Notes: generated by a model from the letters alone, not told the origin. DNA of 64,000 nt from DATBLE01 sp963734065 (GCA_963734065.1 CAVTFN010000002.1:13278-77277), one strand, 5' to 3'; numbered from the stretch's first letter, positions 49,689 through 60,052 are shown. Translations and numbers: made by a program.

Positions 49689-49877
49689 ATGCGTGGACTC
49701 AGATACGGGTTGCGGCAGTTCACCGCAACTGCGGTCAAGGAGCACATCCGCTCCCAGATCGAGGACACCGGCGGGTCGCCGGAGCTGACGAAGAACGAGA
49801 TCGAGCTGGTCCGCTTCGTCCGCGAAGGCGCATTCGACTGGGATCGCTACCTGGCCGATCTTCGCGACTCCGGCTGA
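49689..49877 (+). CDS. Small acidic/basic protein, function unknown
   Basis: 62 residues: MRGLRYGLRQFTATAVKEHI, then DTGGSPELTKNEIELVRFVR and DWDRYLADLRDSG. Helix-rich, no cysteines. 9 bp after the ABM-like gene, probably co-transcribed. Not recognised. Confidence 0.55.
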   Translation: MRGLRYGLRQFTATAVKEHIRSQIEDTGGSPELTKNEIELVRFVREGAFDWDRYLADLRDSG

Positions 49878-49938
49878 CCGGGACGACCTCGGGGGCGCCG
49901 CGTCGTCAGTCGTAGGGGCTTAGCATCACCTCGATTCC

Positions 49939-50805
49939 GTGGCCGATCCTCGCATCCGCAGCGTGAGCGTGATCGTTCCCACGATCGGCCGTCCGTCGCT
50001 CCAGCAGTGCGTCGACTCGCTGGCCGCTCAGGTATGCGATGTGCCTTTCGAGGTCATCGTCGTCGCGAGCGGGCCTGACGCCCAGGTCCTCGACTGCAGG
50101 TTTCCCGGCGTACGAGTCGTCCGCGAGCCGCGACCGGGGCCTGCCGCCGCGCGCAACCGCGGCGTACGCGAGTCGTCGGGCGATGTCGTCGCGTTCGTCG
50201 ACGACGACTGCGTCGCGGCGCCCGGGTGGCTCCGATCCGCGCTCGCGACTCTCGCGCGGGCCGACGAGCCGGTCGTCGTCGCGGGCGGCATCACCCGCTC
50301 GGGAGCCGAGGGGGGCTGGGTGAGCCTCTTCGACAGCGTCACCTATCTCCGGCAGGAGAGCTACGTGCGCAGGTCGCACGCCTGCGTAACGGCGAACGTC
50401 CTCATGCCGCGAGCCGTCTTCGAGCGCGTCGGCCCGTTCGACGAGGCGTTCCTCGAAGCTTGCGAGGACTGGGAGTGGTCGGCCCGGGCGCGGCGACAAG
50501 CAGTTCCGATCGTGTTCGATCCGACGGCGGTCGTCGACCACCCGTGCATGAGCCGCCTGCGAGATCTGAAGCAGAAGGCCGAGCGGCTCGGCCGGAGCGA
50601 GCTCCTGCTGAACGAGAGGAGCGGCGCAGCCGCCAGGCTGCCGCCGCTGGCTCTACAGATCGCGCGGCAGTTCCGCCACGTAAGTCGGCTGAGGCACATC
50701 CGAGCCCGCGACCGTCTGCGTGTCGCCTGCGTCGGCCTGCCGGTCGCATACTGGACGTGGCGAGCAGCCCACCGCGAGCGCGCCGGGCTGCGAGCCAGGG
50801 GATGA
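49939..50805 (+). CDS. Family 2 glycosyltransferase (rhamnosyl-type architecture)
   Basis: 288 residues: VSVIVPTIGRPSLQQCVDSL, FEVIVVASGPDAQVL, RPGPAAARNRGVRESSGDVV, DxD as VDDDC, and a C-terminal ACEDWEWSARARR acceptor loop followed by a short basic tail. GTG start. Its TGA overlaps a potential ATG of the next frame, but I start the next gene 47 bp later. Probably surface glycan synthesis with the 47519 enzyme. Confidence 0.9.
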   Translation: MADPRIRSVSVIVPTIGRPSLQQCVDSLAAQVCDVPFEVIVVASGPDAQVLDCRFPGVRVVREPRPGPAAARNRGVRESSGDVVAFVDDDCVAAPGWLRSALATLARADEPVVVAGGITRSGAEGGWVSLFDSVTYLRQESYVRRSHACVTANVLMPRAVFERVGPFDEAFLEACEDWEWSARARRQAVPIVFDPTAVVDHPCMSRLRDLKQKAERLGRSELLLNERSGAAARLPPLALQIARQFRHVSRLRHIRARDRLRVACVGLPVAYWTWRAAHRERAGLRARG

Positions 50806-50852
50806 TCGCCTCGCTCCGCTACCTTGGCACCTTCGCCACACGAGGTCCGAAC

Positions 50853-52421
50853 GTGTCAGCACCCGCCCCCGCCAGCCCGCAGCTTTCTCCATCGCAACTA
50901 GCGGCTCTCGCCGAGATCGGTGAGGAGCGCACTGCGCCCGTCGGTGAGCTGCTGTATCAGGTCGGCGATCGGACGTACCCGTTCATCGCGGTCCTCGACG
51001 GCGAGGTCGCGATCATCGATGCGGCCGGGAACGAGATCGTCCGGCATGGCCCCTCCGGCTTCCTGGGGGAGCTGAACCTGTTGTCCGGGCAGACCGTGTT
51101 CGTCAGCGCCCTCGTGACGACGCCGCTGCGCTTCATCGCGGTCGAGCGCAGCGCGCTGCGCTCGCTCCTCAACGAGGACAGCCAGCTCAGCGATCTACTC
51201 CTGTCCACGTTCATCTCCCGGCGCGAGGCGCTACAGGGTGTGCAAGGGATCGGGATGGAGGTCGTCGGTCCGCACGGGTCGGAGCCGACGATGCGAATGC
51301 TGGACTTCGCGCGTGCGAACAAGCTCCCGTTCAGCTGGGAGGATGCCGACCCACCGGGCCGCGGCGCAGCGCCGCTCGTGCGCCTGCCCGGCGGAGGCGA
51401 GCTGCACGGCCCGACGACGGGCCAGGTGCTGCGCGCGCTCGGGGTCGGGCTCGAGCTCGACACTCGCGAGGAGGTCGACCTCCTGGTCGTCGGCGCCGGC
51501 CCGGCGGGCCTGGCGGCCGCCGTCTACGGTGCCTCCGAAGGGCTCGACACGCTGGTGGTCGAGGGCACCGCGCTCGGCGGCCAGGCCGGCTCGTCGCGGC
51601 GGATCGAGAACTACCTCGGCTTCCCGGCCGGGATCAGCGGCACCGAACTCACCAGCCGCGCGGTCACCCAGGCGCGCAAGTTCAACGCCCGCACAGCGAC
51701 GCCCTACCGTGCCCTGTCGCTCGAACCGGGGAACGGCGGGCATGTCGTCCGGCTCGAGGACGACCGCGCGGTCGCGGCTCGCGCAGTGTTGCTCGCGACC
51801 GGCGCCCAGTACCGGCGACTACCGGTCGACCGTCTCGCCGAGTTCGAGGGACTGACGGTCTTCTACGCGGCCGGTGCGCCCGAGGCCCAGCTGTGTGTCG
51901 GCTCACGTATCGCGATCGTCGGGGGCGGGAACTCGGCCGGGCAGGCCGCGGTCTGGCTCGCACGTGGCGGCGCCCTCGTGACGCTCCTCCACCGCCGCGC
52001 CGACCTCCGCGAGACGATGTCGGACTACCTCGTCCACGAGCTCGAACGGTACGGCGTCGCCATTCGCGACCGGAGCGAGATCGCCGAGCTGCACGGCGAG
52101 GACGGGCGCCTCGAGGCCGTGACCCTCGAGAGCGGCGACCGCCTTCCTTTCTCGTTCCTCTTTCTCTTCCTCGGGGCGCTGCCCTGCACCGAGTGGCTCG
52201 ACGACACCGTGGCCCGCGACGACAACGGATTCATCCTCACCGGCGCGGCAGCGAACACGGACAACCTGCTCGAGACCGACGTTCCCGGCGTGTTCGCGGC
52301 CGGCGACGTCCGCTCCGGGTCGACCAAACGGTGCGCGACCGCGGTCGGAGAAGGGGCGATGGCGGTGATGTTCGTCCATGGCCACCTCGCCCGCACTGCG
52401 ACCGTTCAAGAGACCCGGTGA
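50853..52421 (+). CDS. Cyclic-nucleotide-binding domain fused to thioredoxin-reductase-like flavoprotein
   Basis: 522 residues. About 15-125: cNMP-binding domain (VLDGEVAIIDAAGNEIVRHG, GFLGELNLLSG). About 130-200: a shortened linker with thioredoxin-like remnants. 207-522: FAD/NAD(P)H core with VVGAGPAGLAAA (FAD), LGGQAGSSRRIENYLGFP, VGGGNSAGQAA (NADPH) and VFAAGDVRSGSTKRC. The redox CxxC of true thioredoxin reductases is absent (AAGAPEAQLC instead). GTG 50853 with GAGG; an upstream ATG 50802 overlapping the previous stop is possible. Confidence 0.87.
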   Translation: MSAPAPASPQLSPSQLAALAEIGEERTAPVGELLYQVGDRTYPFIAVLDGEVAIIDAAGNEIVRHGPSGFLGELNLLSGQTVFVSALVTTPLRFIAVERSALRSLLNEDSQLSDLLLSTFISRREALQGVQGIGMEVVGPHGSEPTMRMLDFARANKLPFSWEDADPPGRGAAPLVRLPGGGELHGPTTGQVLRALGVGLELDTREEVDLLVVGAGPAGLAAAVYGASEGLDTLVVEGTALGGQAGSSRRIENYLGFPAGISGTELTSRAVTQARKFNARTATPYRALSLEPGNGGHVVRLEDDRAVAARAVLLATGAQYRRLPVDRLAEFEGLTVFYAAGAPEAQLCVGSRIAIVGGGNSAGQAAVWLARGGALVTLLHRRADLRETMSDYLVHELERYGVAIRDRSEIAELHGEDGRLEAVTLESGDRLPFSFLFLFLGALPCTEWLDDTVARDDNGFILTGAAANTDNLLETDVPGVFAAGDVRSGSTKRCATAVGEGAMAVMFVHGHLARTATVQETR

Positions 52422-52471
52422 GCCACCGTGCCACTCCCGACACGGTCTCCTGGCCGTTTGCGGGAGAGATA

Positions 52472-53242
52472 CTAGGTTTGGCGGGAAGTTGCGTGCACGT
52501 CGTACCAGCCCCGTCCAGATAACGATTCGCGACTGATCCACTGGGCGCAGACCTGCTCGAGTGTTTGCCAGGGCTGCGGAAGATCGTCACCGAACGGACC
52601 GCTGGAGTGATGAGGAAAGTCGTGAGAAACGACGGTACCGTCAAGGGTACTGACTGGATGATTCTTGAAGAGATCTCGAACTCGGCGGCAATTGATCAGG
52701 CGAAACTGCGTGAATCCCAATGCATAAAGCCTGAAGAAAATTTCGAACGTGTGCGCCTCTACGGAAAGATGGGGTGGAACCATGCCGGAGCGATCCAAGT
52801 CATCAAGGACGGCTCCATCCATGGACTCGACGTCGATCTTGGCAAATGCAGGCAAGCCATACACGTGCATTAGCGAGCTCAGTCGTACGGATTGCACCTC
52901 TATTTCTGAAAACCCTGCTCTGTTTCTGACCATCGAGCTCTGACGTGCCTTACCCGGATCGACATAGAACGGCACAGGTTTCTCCTCTGGGCCGACCGCT
53001 TTATCAACGAGAGTAAGGCGATGAGCGCTGATGTCACCGGCAAAACGACGCCGCAATCCCGGAAGCAATGCGGGATTCGCTTCAATGCCCACGACGTCAG
53101 CGCCTTTTAGGAGGTAATACTCTGTGTCGTCGCCGTTGTGCATGCCTACGTCATAAATCAGCAAGCTTGACCTCTCCGGCTGGTGGAGTCGAGGGCGCGG
53201 TGCGGCAGCGAACGATACCTGGGCGTTCCCCGATGTAGACAT
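52472..53242 (-). CDS. FkbM-family SAM methyltransferase
   Basis: A 256-residue class I methyltransferase: IYDVGMHNGDDTEYYLLKGA (SAM site), VVGIEANPALLP, VDKAVGPEEKPVPFYV, then LPAFAKIDVESMDGAVLDDL and LSVEAHTFEIFF. ATG at 53242. Base composition looks visibly lower in GC than the neighbours (52600-53160), suggesting horizontal transfer. FkbM enzymes O-methylate sugars or polyketides; with two glycosyltransferases nearby a glycan substrate is plausible. Confidence 0.85.
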   Translation of the reverse strand: MSTSGNAQVSFAAAPRPRLHQPERSSLLIYDVGMHNGDDTEYYLLKGADVVGIEANPALLPGLRRRFAGDISAHRLTLVDKAVGPEEKPVPFYVDPGKARQSSMVRNRAGFSEIEVQSVRLSSLMHVYGLPAFAKIDVESMDGAVLDDLDRSGMVPPHLSVEAHTFEIFFRLYALGFTQFRLINCRRVRDLFKNHPVSTLDGTVVSHDFPHHSSGPFGDDLPQPWQTLEQVCAQWISRESLSGRGWYDVHATSRQT

Positions 53243-53410
53243 GACCGCGTAGCGGGATCGCCGGGAAAGCGACTGCTGTGCTCGGACGAAATCGGGTTGG
53301 TGCCCGCAACCCGCCGCCCGCCTCAGAGGCGCGGCCGAAGGCCGCTTGCCCCGAGCAGCAGGCCTGCGTAGGGTCGACGCGGCGGGCACAACTGTGGAAA
53401 GGGGAGGTTG

Positions 53411-53979
53411 ATGATGAGACTGCGCGGTCCGTATTGGTGGCATGCGCGGCGGTGGGCTTGACCGTAGGCGTGGCCACCGCAGTTGCCGGTGGCCAGAGTT
53501 CTGCACGCGTAGGTCACTCTGCGAAGGCCCTGTCGAAAAAGGTGAGCCTGGTCTGGCAGGCGGTCGGGCCGGACACGGTTGAGAACGGCTGTGCAAGTGC
53601 AGCCATCCAATCGTCCAATGGCAAGACGATCGGGAAGCAAACGTTCTGCGGGGAGACCTTCAGCATTGGCCCCTCGGGCGACGGCATCTACACCGGGCAC
53701 GCGACCTATGCACTCCCGGGCGGGACAATCAACACAACGTTCGCCCCGCACGTTCAGACGATCTCCTCCTTCGACAGCGGGCCGCTTGCGCTCCCCCCGG
53801 ACGTGCAAGCTCAAGCGAGCCAGTGGATCGCGTTCGTCGGCGATCACACGATCACCGGCGGCACGAAGCGATACGCGCGTGCAAAAGGATCTCTGCGCGA
53901 CACGGGCTTTTTCGTCACCGACGCCAACAACCTGGCGCTCTGGGGCAACTCGACCGACATCGCGACGCTCACCAGATGA
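53411..53979 (+). pseudogene. Secreted beta-barrel-like protein with a probable 5' frameshift
   Basis: The mature part reads well: VSLVWQAVGPDTVENGCASA, IYTGHATYALPGGTINTTFA, WIAFVGDHTITGGTKRYARA, like allene-oxide-cyclase/dirigent barrels. The signal VLVACAAVGLTVGVATAVAGG is in the same frame, but the only ATGs with a ribosome site (GGGGAGG, ATG 53411) lie in another frame (MMRLRG). One base change near 53430 would join them; length is 3n+2. Alternatively it starts at TTG 53434. Confidence 0.6.
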
Positions 53980-54308
53980 CTTCCGGTTGAGAGTCCCCGG
54001 ATCACCGCAAGACCCGCCGAACGAGAAAGATCCTGTTTCGAATGCCTTCCGTGATGGGCGCGGCTGGGATCGAACCAGCGACCTCCCGCGTGTGAACGCT
54101 GAGCGGCGGGGATCCGAGGGGACCAGATGGGATGGTTAAGCCATTTATCCGATGAGAAGGCAGAGCGCTTTCCCCCTCGTTCCCCGGCTTTACTCACCAC
54201 TGTCTCACCACGTCCAAGCTTCTCAGCACCTTGATCGGGTGCTCTCCAGAGACGGCCGTAACGTTGGTTCGCCCTTGATCCGGCTCAGCTCGGGTGTGCC
54301 GCTAGAAG
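53980..54308. other. Gap holding a tRNA remnant
   Basis: No gene. Contains the tRNA-Val(CAC) 3' fragment at 54055-54096 and otherwise non-coding sequence up to the end of the Fic pseudogene. Confidence 0.6.
54055..54096 (-). repeat. tRNA-Val(CAC) 3' fragment, candidate att scar
   Basis: On the minus strand the sequence runs TTCACAC (anticodon loop with CAC), GCGGG, AGGTC, then a perfect T-arm (GCTGG, TTCGATC, CCAGC) and acceptor CGCGCCC-A. The 5' half is absent: the preceding bases cannot pair with GCGGG. It starts at the anticodon loop exactly as the 58-bp att core does in tRNA-Ser(CGA), so it is likely the attR of a second element lying to its right. Confidence 0.7.
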
Positions 54309-55298
54309 TTACTCGCTGATGATTCTCACGATTGCCGGTGCGCTGAAGAGCCTGGCGTACGTGCGCCCCGTAACCTCTCGCAAGACGCCTTCCTGAACAA
54401 GCCGCGAGATTGCCGAATTGGCCGCCGGGAAGCTCACGCCATAGCGTCCTGCTGCGTCGGTCGCAGACGACCGGATATCCCATCAAGTCCTCAGCGATCC
54501 GCAGTGCCACACCGCGTACCCGGGCCTTGTGAAGTGACTCCATCATCGAGTCACGAGCTGCCACGAGGCGTTCAGCCTTGTCGAGAGCGTGCTCCGACTG
54601 CACGCGCACAGCCTCGGCGAAGAAGCTCACCCATGGCTCGAAGTCACCAGTTGCGCTCACGTTGCGGAGATGGTCGACGTATTCGTCCCTGTGCTCCTCG
54701 AGGAAGGGCGAGATATTGAGAAGCGGGACGCGGAGCTCGCTACTGGCGATGAACGTCAGCACGGCGAGCATCCTTCCGACGCGCCCGTTCCCGTCGACGA
54801 ATGGATGGATTGTCTCGAACTGGTAGTGGCCCAGCGCGAACTTCAGAAGCTCGGGCATCGCCTTGTTGTTGTTGACCCAGTGTTCCCAGGCCGCCAAGCA
54901 GGCATCGAGTTCACTGCCAGGGGTGGAGGCACGAAGAGTGCCCGCGTGATCGGGTCGCTTTCCGCTCACCGATCCAGTTTTGCGTCGTGCGGAACCTGCC
55001 CGCCTCCGCATAGTCTCCGCGGGCACCACGCATGAGGGTTGCATGGACATCACGGACGAGGCGAAGGCAGATCGGAAGCTCCTTCAGGAGCTCAAAGCCG
55101 CGCTCGGCAGCGCGGACATAGTTACGCACTTCAACTGTCTGATCGCTCAGCTCTTCATCGGCAAGGAAGTCGGCCTGGAGCACGTCCTCGAGCGCGGCAA
55201 AGGTTCCTTCGAGCGCGGAGCTGGACACGGCTTCCTTCGTCAGGGCTGGTCGGACAAGTAGATAGGGGTTTGGGAGCCGGCGGGCGGCTCCGCCGAAC
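54309..55298 (-). pseudogene. Fic-domain protein broken by several frameshifts
   Basis: An adenylyltransferase-type Fic protein (AMPylates a target Tyr/Thr/Ser). Pieces in three frames: PNPYLLVRPALTKEAVSSSA, then LEGTFAALEDV; ITRALFVPPP; and HYQFETIHPFVDGNGRVGRM (intact HxFxDGNGRxxR), then the C-terminal winged helix (SFPAANSAISRLVQEGVLRE, TYARLFSAPAIVRIISE). Indels near 54930-54960 (two) and 54463. No antitoxin partner is seen. Either assembly errors or decay. Confidence 0.78.
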
Positions 55299-55538
55299 CA
55301 GGGGCAGTGCGAGGTGTCAACGGAAACGGGGGAACTCCAACTCCAACCCGCTTGAGCGGGGACAGTGGCTGGTGCTGCAGTTGAGCGTGAGTACGGATGA
55401 GCCGACGAAGCCTGGATATGACACTCTGCACCTCTACGGCATTGATGCCACGACGCCGCTATCTGACCTCGTCTTCCTGAACTGGACGGTCGGTTCCGAC
55501 TGCCACATGCGGGTACTCGGGACACAAACGTCATAGCC
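55299..55538. other. Possible small gene fragment, plus strand
   Basis: A plus-strand frame ends at 55536 with LVLQLSVSTDEPTKPGYDTL, then HLYGIDATTPLSDLVFLNWT and a stop. It looks protein-like but has no start or domain match; reported as unresolved. Confidence 0.3.
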
Positions 55539-56604
55539 GGGCACGAGCACGCGGGGGACGAGGTAGCGGAGGGACTGGAAGGCGTCCGCGAGGCGTTCGC
55601 CCGGTGCTTCGACGAACTCGGCGAGACTGGAGCGCAGTACGTGGCGTTCGTCGACGGGCGCAAGGTGGTCGACCTCTTGGGCCGGAGAGGGGATCGAGGG
55701 AGATTCGCTCGTACACGTCTACTCAGTGACGAAGCCGATGGCGGCGTTCTGCGTGCTGCTGCTCGTGGACCGCGGGGCGCTCGCACTCGACGAGCCGGTC
55801 GGCGTGCTGGTGGCCCGAGTTCGCTCAGGCGGGGAAGGAGCACGTGACCGTCCGGCAGGCTGCTCGCGCACCAGGCCGGGCTCCTCGCATTGCGCGATGA
55901 GCAGCCGACGGAAGCGCTCCTCGACTGGCACCGGATCTGCGACCTGCTCGCCGTGGAGGCGCCCTGGTGGGAGCCCGGGACGCAGCACGGCGAACATGCG
56001 CTCTTCTACGGGCACCTCTGCGGCGAGCTCGTCCGCCTCGTGGATGGCCGCTCGCTCGGGGCGTTCTGGCGGCAGGAGATCGCGGAGCCCTGGAGCCTGG
56101 ATTTTCGGATCGGCTTGTCGGAGGCCGAGCAAGCGCGGGTGGTCGACGTCGAAGGCGAGACGGCAGGGTGGGAAGGGCGAAACGGCGCGACTCGCGCTGG
56201 GGAACCCGCCGGGGCTGCTCGAGCCGGGCACAGTGAACAGCGCAGCGTGGCGCGCTGCGGAGATCCCCGCCGTCAACGGCCATGGCACGGCCGCCGCGGT
56301 CGCGCGGTTCTATGCTGCGCTGCTGGGCGGAGGAGAGCTCGACGGCGTCCGGCTCGTGTCCTCGGAAACCGTTGCGGAGATGACGAAAGGCGAGCTGACC
56401 GCCCGCGACATGCTGCTGGACCAGGAGATCACGTGGGGGCTGGGCGTCTGGGTCGACTACGACGGTTTCGGGATGGGGGGGCTCGGCGGGTCGCTGGGCA
56501 TGGCAGACCCGGCACTCGGCATGGCGGAGGCCTACGTCACGCGGCACCTGGCCGGGTCTGACCGCGCTGAGGTGATGGACGCGGCGCTACGCGCCGCGCT
56601 CTGA
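55539..56604 (+). pseudogene. Serine hydrolase (class C beta-lactamase/EstB type), frameshifted
   Basis: Pieces in several frames rebuild a standard enzyme: GLEGVREAFARCFDELGETG, DSLVHVYSVTKPMAAFCVLL (SVTK nucleophile motif), WWPEFAQAGKEHVTVRQ, LLAHQAGLLALRDEQPTEAL, HALFYGHLCGELVRLVDGRS, then NPPGLLEPGTVNSAAWRAAE to the stop at 56604. At least four single-base shifts, no internal stops once corrected. The stop overlaps the LuxR-type pseudogene end by 18 bp. Confidence 0.77.
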
Positions 56605-59454
56605 CTGCTCGACCGCGCGCGCGAGCTCGACCGGGAGGACACCCCGACCTTCCGGAAGATGTTCCTCAGGTGGGTCTCGACGGTCTTGACGCTGAGGTAG
56701 AGCTCGGCGGCGATCTCGGGGTTCGTCTTGCGGTCGACGACGAGGCGGGCGAGCTGCAGCTCGCGCTCGGTCAGCGCGGCGATTCCATCGTCCGCCGTCC
56801 CGGCGGCGCTGCGGCGATGGACGGCGCGCCCGAGCTTGCGTAGCTCGCGCTCGGCCTCGGCTCGAAGCCGAACGGCGCCGAATGAGCCGAAGTCCGCCGC
56901 GGCGCGCTCGAGCTCGGCGGTGGCCTCCGCCGCTCGCCCGGCGTTCGCGAGCCCTCGGCCGGCGGCCAGGTGCGCGCGGGCGGCATCGTGGACATGGCCA
57001 GCACTCTCGAGCTCGGCCACGGCGGCCAGCGCGTGGCTTGCCGCCTGCTCGCCGTCCGGAGCGACGGCGGCGAGCGCGAGCTCGGCCAGCTGCCGCGGGC
57101 GAAGGGCAGCCCGACCTCCTGCGCGCAGGGTCTCTGCCGAGGCGGCGGCACGCTCGGCGTCGGGCCGCCGGCCCGCCGCGAGCAAGGCAGCGCGTGTACA
57201 CCTCGAGGTACCGCGCCCGCCACGCGCCACCGATCCGGGGAAGCTCCTCGCCGCCCGCCGCCTCGGGAAAGAGCTCGGCCGCGCGCGCCGCCCGGTCGGC
57301 GTTGAGCAGCGCCAGCCCGAGTGCGCAGCCTGCGTGCGCCGGGATCGGCCCTGGATCGAGGGAGCGCGCGAGCGCCCAGCTCTCCTCGGCGGCCGCCAGC
57401 GCCACCTCCGTGGATCCCGCTGCCGAATAGGCGTCGGAGAGATTGAAGAGCGACCAGCACAGCCCTTGCGGGTCATCGAGGAGCCGCGCCGCCTCGACCG
57501 CGCCCTCGAGCACGGCAACCGCCTCCGCCGTCCGCCCCCGCACCCAGGAGCACGTCCCGAGCATCGCCGAGATGGGGGCCAGGTAGTCCCCCTGGCCCGT
57601 CGCCCGGCTCAGGTCGAGCGCGCGCCGCGCGTGCCGTCGGGAGTCCTCGAACCGGTCGAGATACATCTCCGCGAGCGAGAGGTGCGCGAGCGCGTCCAGC
57701 CGGCCCCCGAGCTCGGGGTCGGAGAGTGCGTCGATCACCTCAGCTGCATCCGCACGGCGCGCAAGCCCGCGCTGCGAGTCGCCGACCATCGCAGCGCCTG
57801 CCGCCTGCATTGCGAGCGCCGTCGCGGTCAGTGCCCGGTCGCCGAGCGGCTCGGCGGCGGCGAGCGCGCTGCCGGCCCAGCCGTCCATCCCCTCGAAGTC
57901 GGCCTGGAAGAGCCGGTTGATCGCGAGCTCGACCATCAGCCCGACCGCGACCGCACCTGTGTCCTCGAGCTCCGCGAGGGCCTGCTCGAGCCGGAGCTGC
58001 GCCTCGGCGTATCGCCCGAGCAGGTGCTCTACCTCGGCGCACTTGGTGGTCACCCGCACGCGTAGCGCCGGCGCCCCGCGCGCGGCGAGCCGCGTGCTCT
58101 CGAGGAGGACCGCGTGGCTCTCCGAGAGCCGGCCGGCGGCGAGCAGCGACCCGGCCCGAGCGAGGAGGAGCTCGACCCGCTCCTCCGGCGGAGCGGAATC
58201 GGCCAGGAGCCGGAGCGCGCCCTCGAACCATCGCGCCGCCGTTTCGGGGGCTCCGGCTGCTTCCTGGCCGGCGGCCCTGGAGCACCGCGATCGCTCCGGC
58301 GTCGCCTGGGCGGGCGGAGAGCTCGACGTGCCGCGCGCGGGCGGTGGCGGGTGCGCCGGACGCTTCGAGCGCCGCCGCGCATCGCTCATGTGCGGCCAGC
58401 CGCCAGCCGCCCGGCGCCGACTCGTACACCGCCCGTCGCACGAGTGGGTGGCGGAAGCGGAACCGCCTGGGGACGTCGGTCGCGCGGACGAGATCCCCGC
58501 TCAAGTAGGTCGTCGAGTGCCGCCAGCGCCGCCTGTTTCGCCCGTCCCTGCTGCAACGGAGGCCTGCTCCGGCTCGAACGGCCGCCCGACGACCGCGGCG
58601 CCTCGCATGACGAGCCGGGTCTCTTCCCGCAAGATCGCCGAGCTCCTCCGCCAGCGCGGCCGCGACCGCGGCGGGCACCTCGATGCCCGCCAGCGCCGCA
58701 GCATCTCCGCCGCCGCGCGAACGCGCGAGCTGCTCGAGGTAGAACGGATTGCCGCCGCTTTCGGCATAGAGCGTCGAGTTGCGCCGACCTAGCTCCCGCG
58801 CGTCCTCGGGCGTCAGCGGGCCTCAGCTCGAGGCGGATCAAACCAACACTCCGCGTCGCGCGCTCGAGTGCCGCCGTCTGGCGCTCGGCCCACGAGATGC
58901 GGCCGGACTGCGAATGCGATCAGCACCGGCGCTGCCGGCGGCCTGCGGAAGGAGCGCGAGCAGAAGCTCCCACGAGCCCGAGTCGGCCCAGTGCAGGTCG
59001 TCGAGGATCAGCACGAGCGGCTGGTGTGCTGCCAGACGCTCGAGGAGCGCCCCTCACGGCCCTATGCCCAAGGTAGCGCTCATGCGTCAGCAGCGGGTGG
59101 TGTGCGCATGCCCCCGCGAAGGCGGGCAGAACCTGGGCGAGCGCCGCCAGCTGGTCGTCTCCGAGCGGGGCGAGGAACGCGGGCTCGAGGCCGCGGGCGT
59201 ACTCCTCGAGCGCGTCGACGAAGACCCAGAACGGCACGTCACGCTCCAGCTCCGAGGCGCTGCCGGCGAGAAGTGAGGTGGCCGAGGGTGTTCGCGCGCT
59301 CGGCGAGCTCCGCGAGCAGCCGCGTCTTGCCGATCCCGGGCTCGCCGGCCAGCACGAGCGCCGCGGGCTGACCTGCCTCGATGGTCTCCAGGAGTGCGTC
59401 CAGAGCCGCGATTTCGACGCCGCGCCCGATGAAATGGCCGGTTTTCGGCGCCAC
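56587..59454 (-). pseudogene. LAL-type LuxR regulator with N-terminal ATPase, frameshifted
   Basis: About 950 residues when joined. N-terminal AAA part: FIGRGVEIAALDALLETIEA, Walker A GEPGIGKTRLL and DVPFWVFVDALEEYARGLEP. A long TPR-like middle follows (ELLLARAGSLLAAGRLSESH, DYLAPISAMLGTCSWVRGRT). The C-terminal LuxR HTH is ALTERELQLARLVVDRKTNP, then LYLSVKTVETHLRNIFRKVG; the last 15 codons are in another frame (VELARAVEQSERGA). Several indels, especially 58250-59240. Large ATP-dependent activator type (MalT-like). Confidence 0.78.
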
Positions 59455-59551
59455 AGCCCAGCATAGACCGGGGTTCCGGAAACGCGAAATCAGGGTGCGG
59501 GATCAGGGTGCCCACGATGTCGCTCAGGGGCTTTGAGCGCAAGCTCGACCC

Positions 59552-59794
59552 ATGACCCGTTACCTGCTCCACCACAGCCACGAGCCGCACGAGTGCGGCG
59601 TCGTGTTCGCCTCGTTCAAGGGGCACCAGAGCCCGCTTCGCCAAAGGCCACCCTCGCGTCGTGCCGCTCCGGCGGCCACGCGATCTGGTGGACGGTCGAA
59701 GCCGGCTTCGCAAGAGGAAGCGCTCGCGCAGCTCCCGTTCTACGTCGCCGAGCGCACCACCGCCACGAGCGTGAGCGAGGTCGAGATCCCGTGA
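59552..59794 (+). pseudogene. Small conserved protein, two frameshifts
   Basis: MTRYLLHHSHEPHECGVVFA, then SFKGHQSPLRQ in one frame; ATLASCRSGGHAIWWTVEA in the next; then SQEEALAQLPFYVAERTTAT and VSEVEIP with the stop at 59792-59794 back in the first. Two compensating shifts near 59640 and 59700. Reads as an 80-residue ferredoxin-like protein of the kind often beside the next gene. Confidence 0.6.
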
Positions 59795-59826
59795 CACCCG
59801 CCACGCGCGACCAGAAGGAGGGCTTC

Positions 59827-60025
59827 ATGAGCTCCGCAACCACCACCCGCGAGCTCGCCGCCCGCGAGAGCAACGGCATCCACGTGCTGCTGCTCTGGCA
59901 CCCGGCCGAGAACTCGCTGACCGTCGAAGTCGAGGACGACTGTCTCGGCGACCGGTTCCAGCTGGTCGGTCGCGCCCGATAGCGCCCTCGACGCCTTCTA
60001 CCACCCCTACGCATACGCCGCCTGA
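59827..60025 (+). pseudogene. Small conserved protein with one extra base
   Basis: MSSATTTRELAARESNGIHV, then LLLWHPAENSLTVEVEDDCL and GDRFQLV in the first frame; APDSALDAFYHPYAYAA after one shift near 59964. AAGGAG precedes the ATG. Total length 3n+1. Function unknown. Confidence 0.65.
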
Positions 60026-60052
60026 GGCGGCTCATTCGAAAGGAGAAACGGC

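Noticed and set aside
54309..55298. Fic toxin-antitoxin pair
   Set aside because: No antitoxin-like small gene or inhibitory-helix protein is found next to it, and the protein has its own winged helix, so a stand-alone Fic is more likely.
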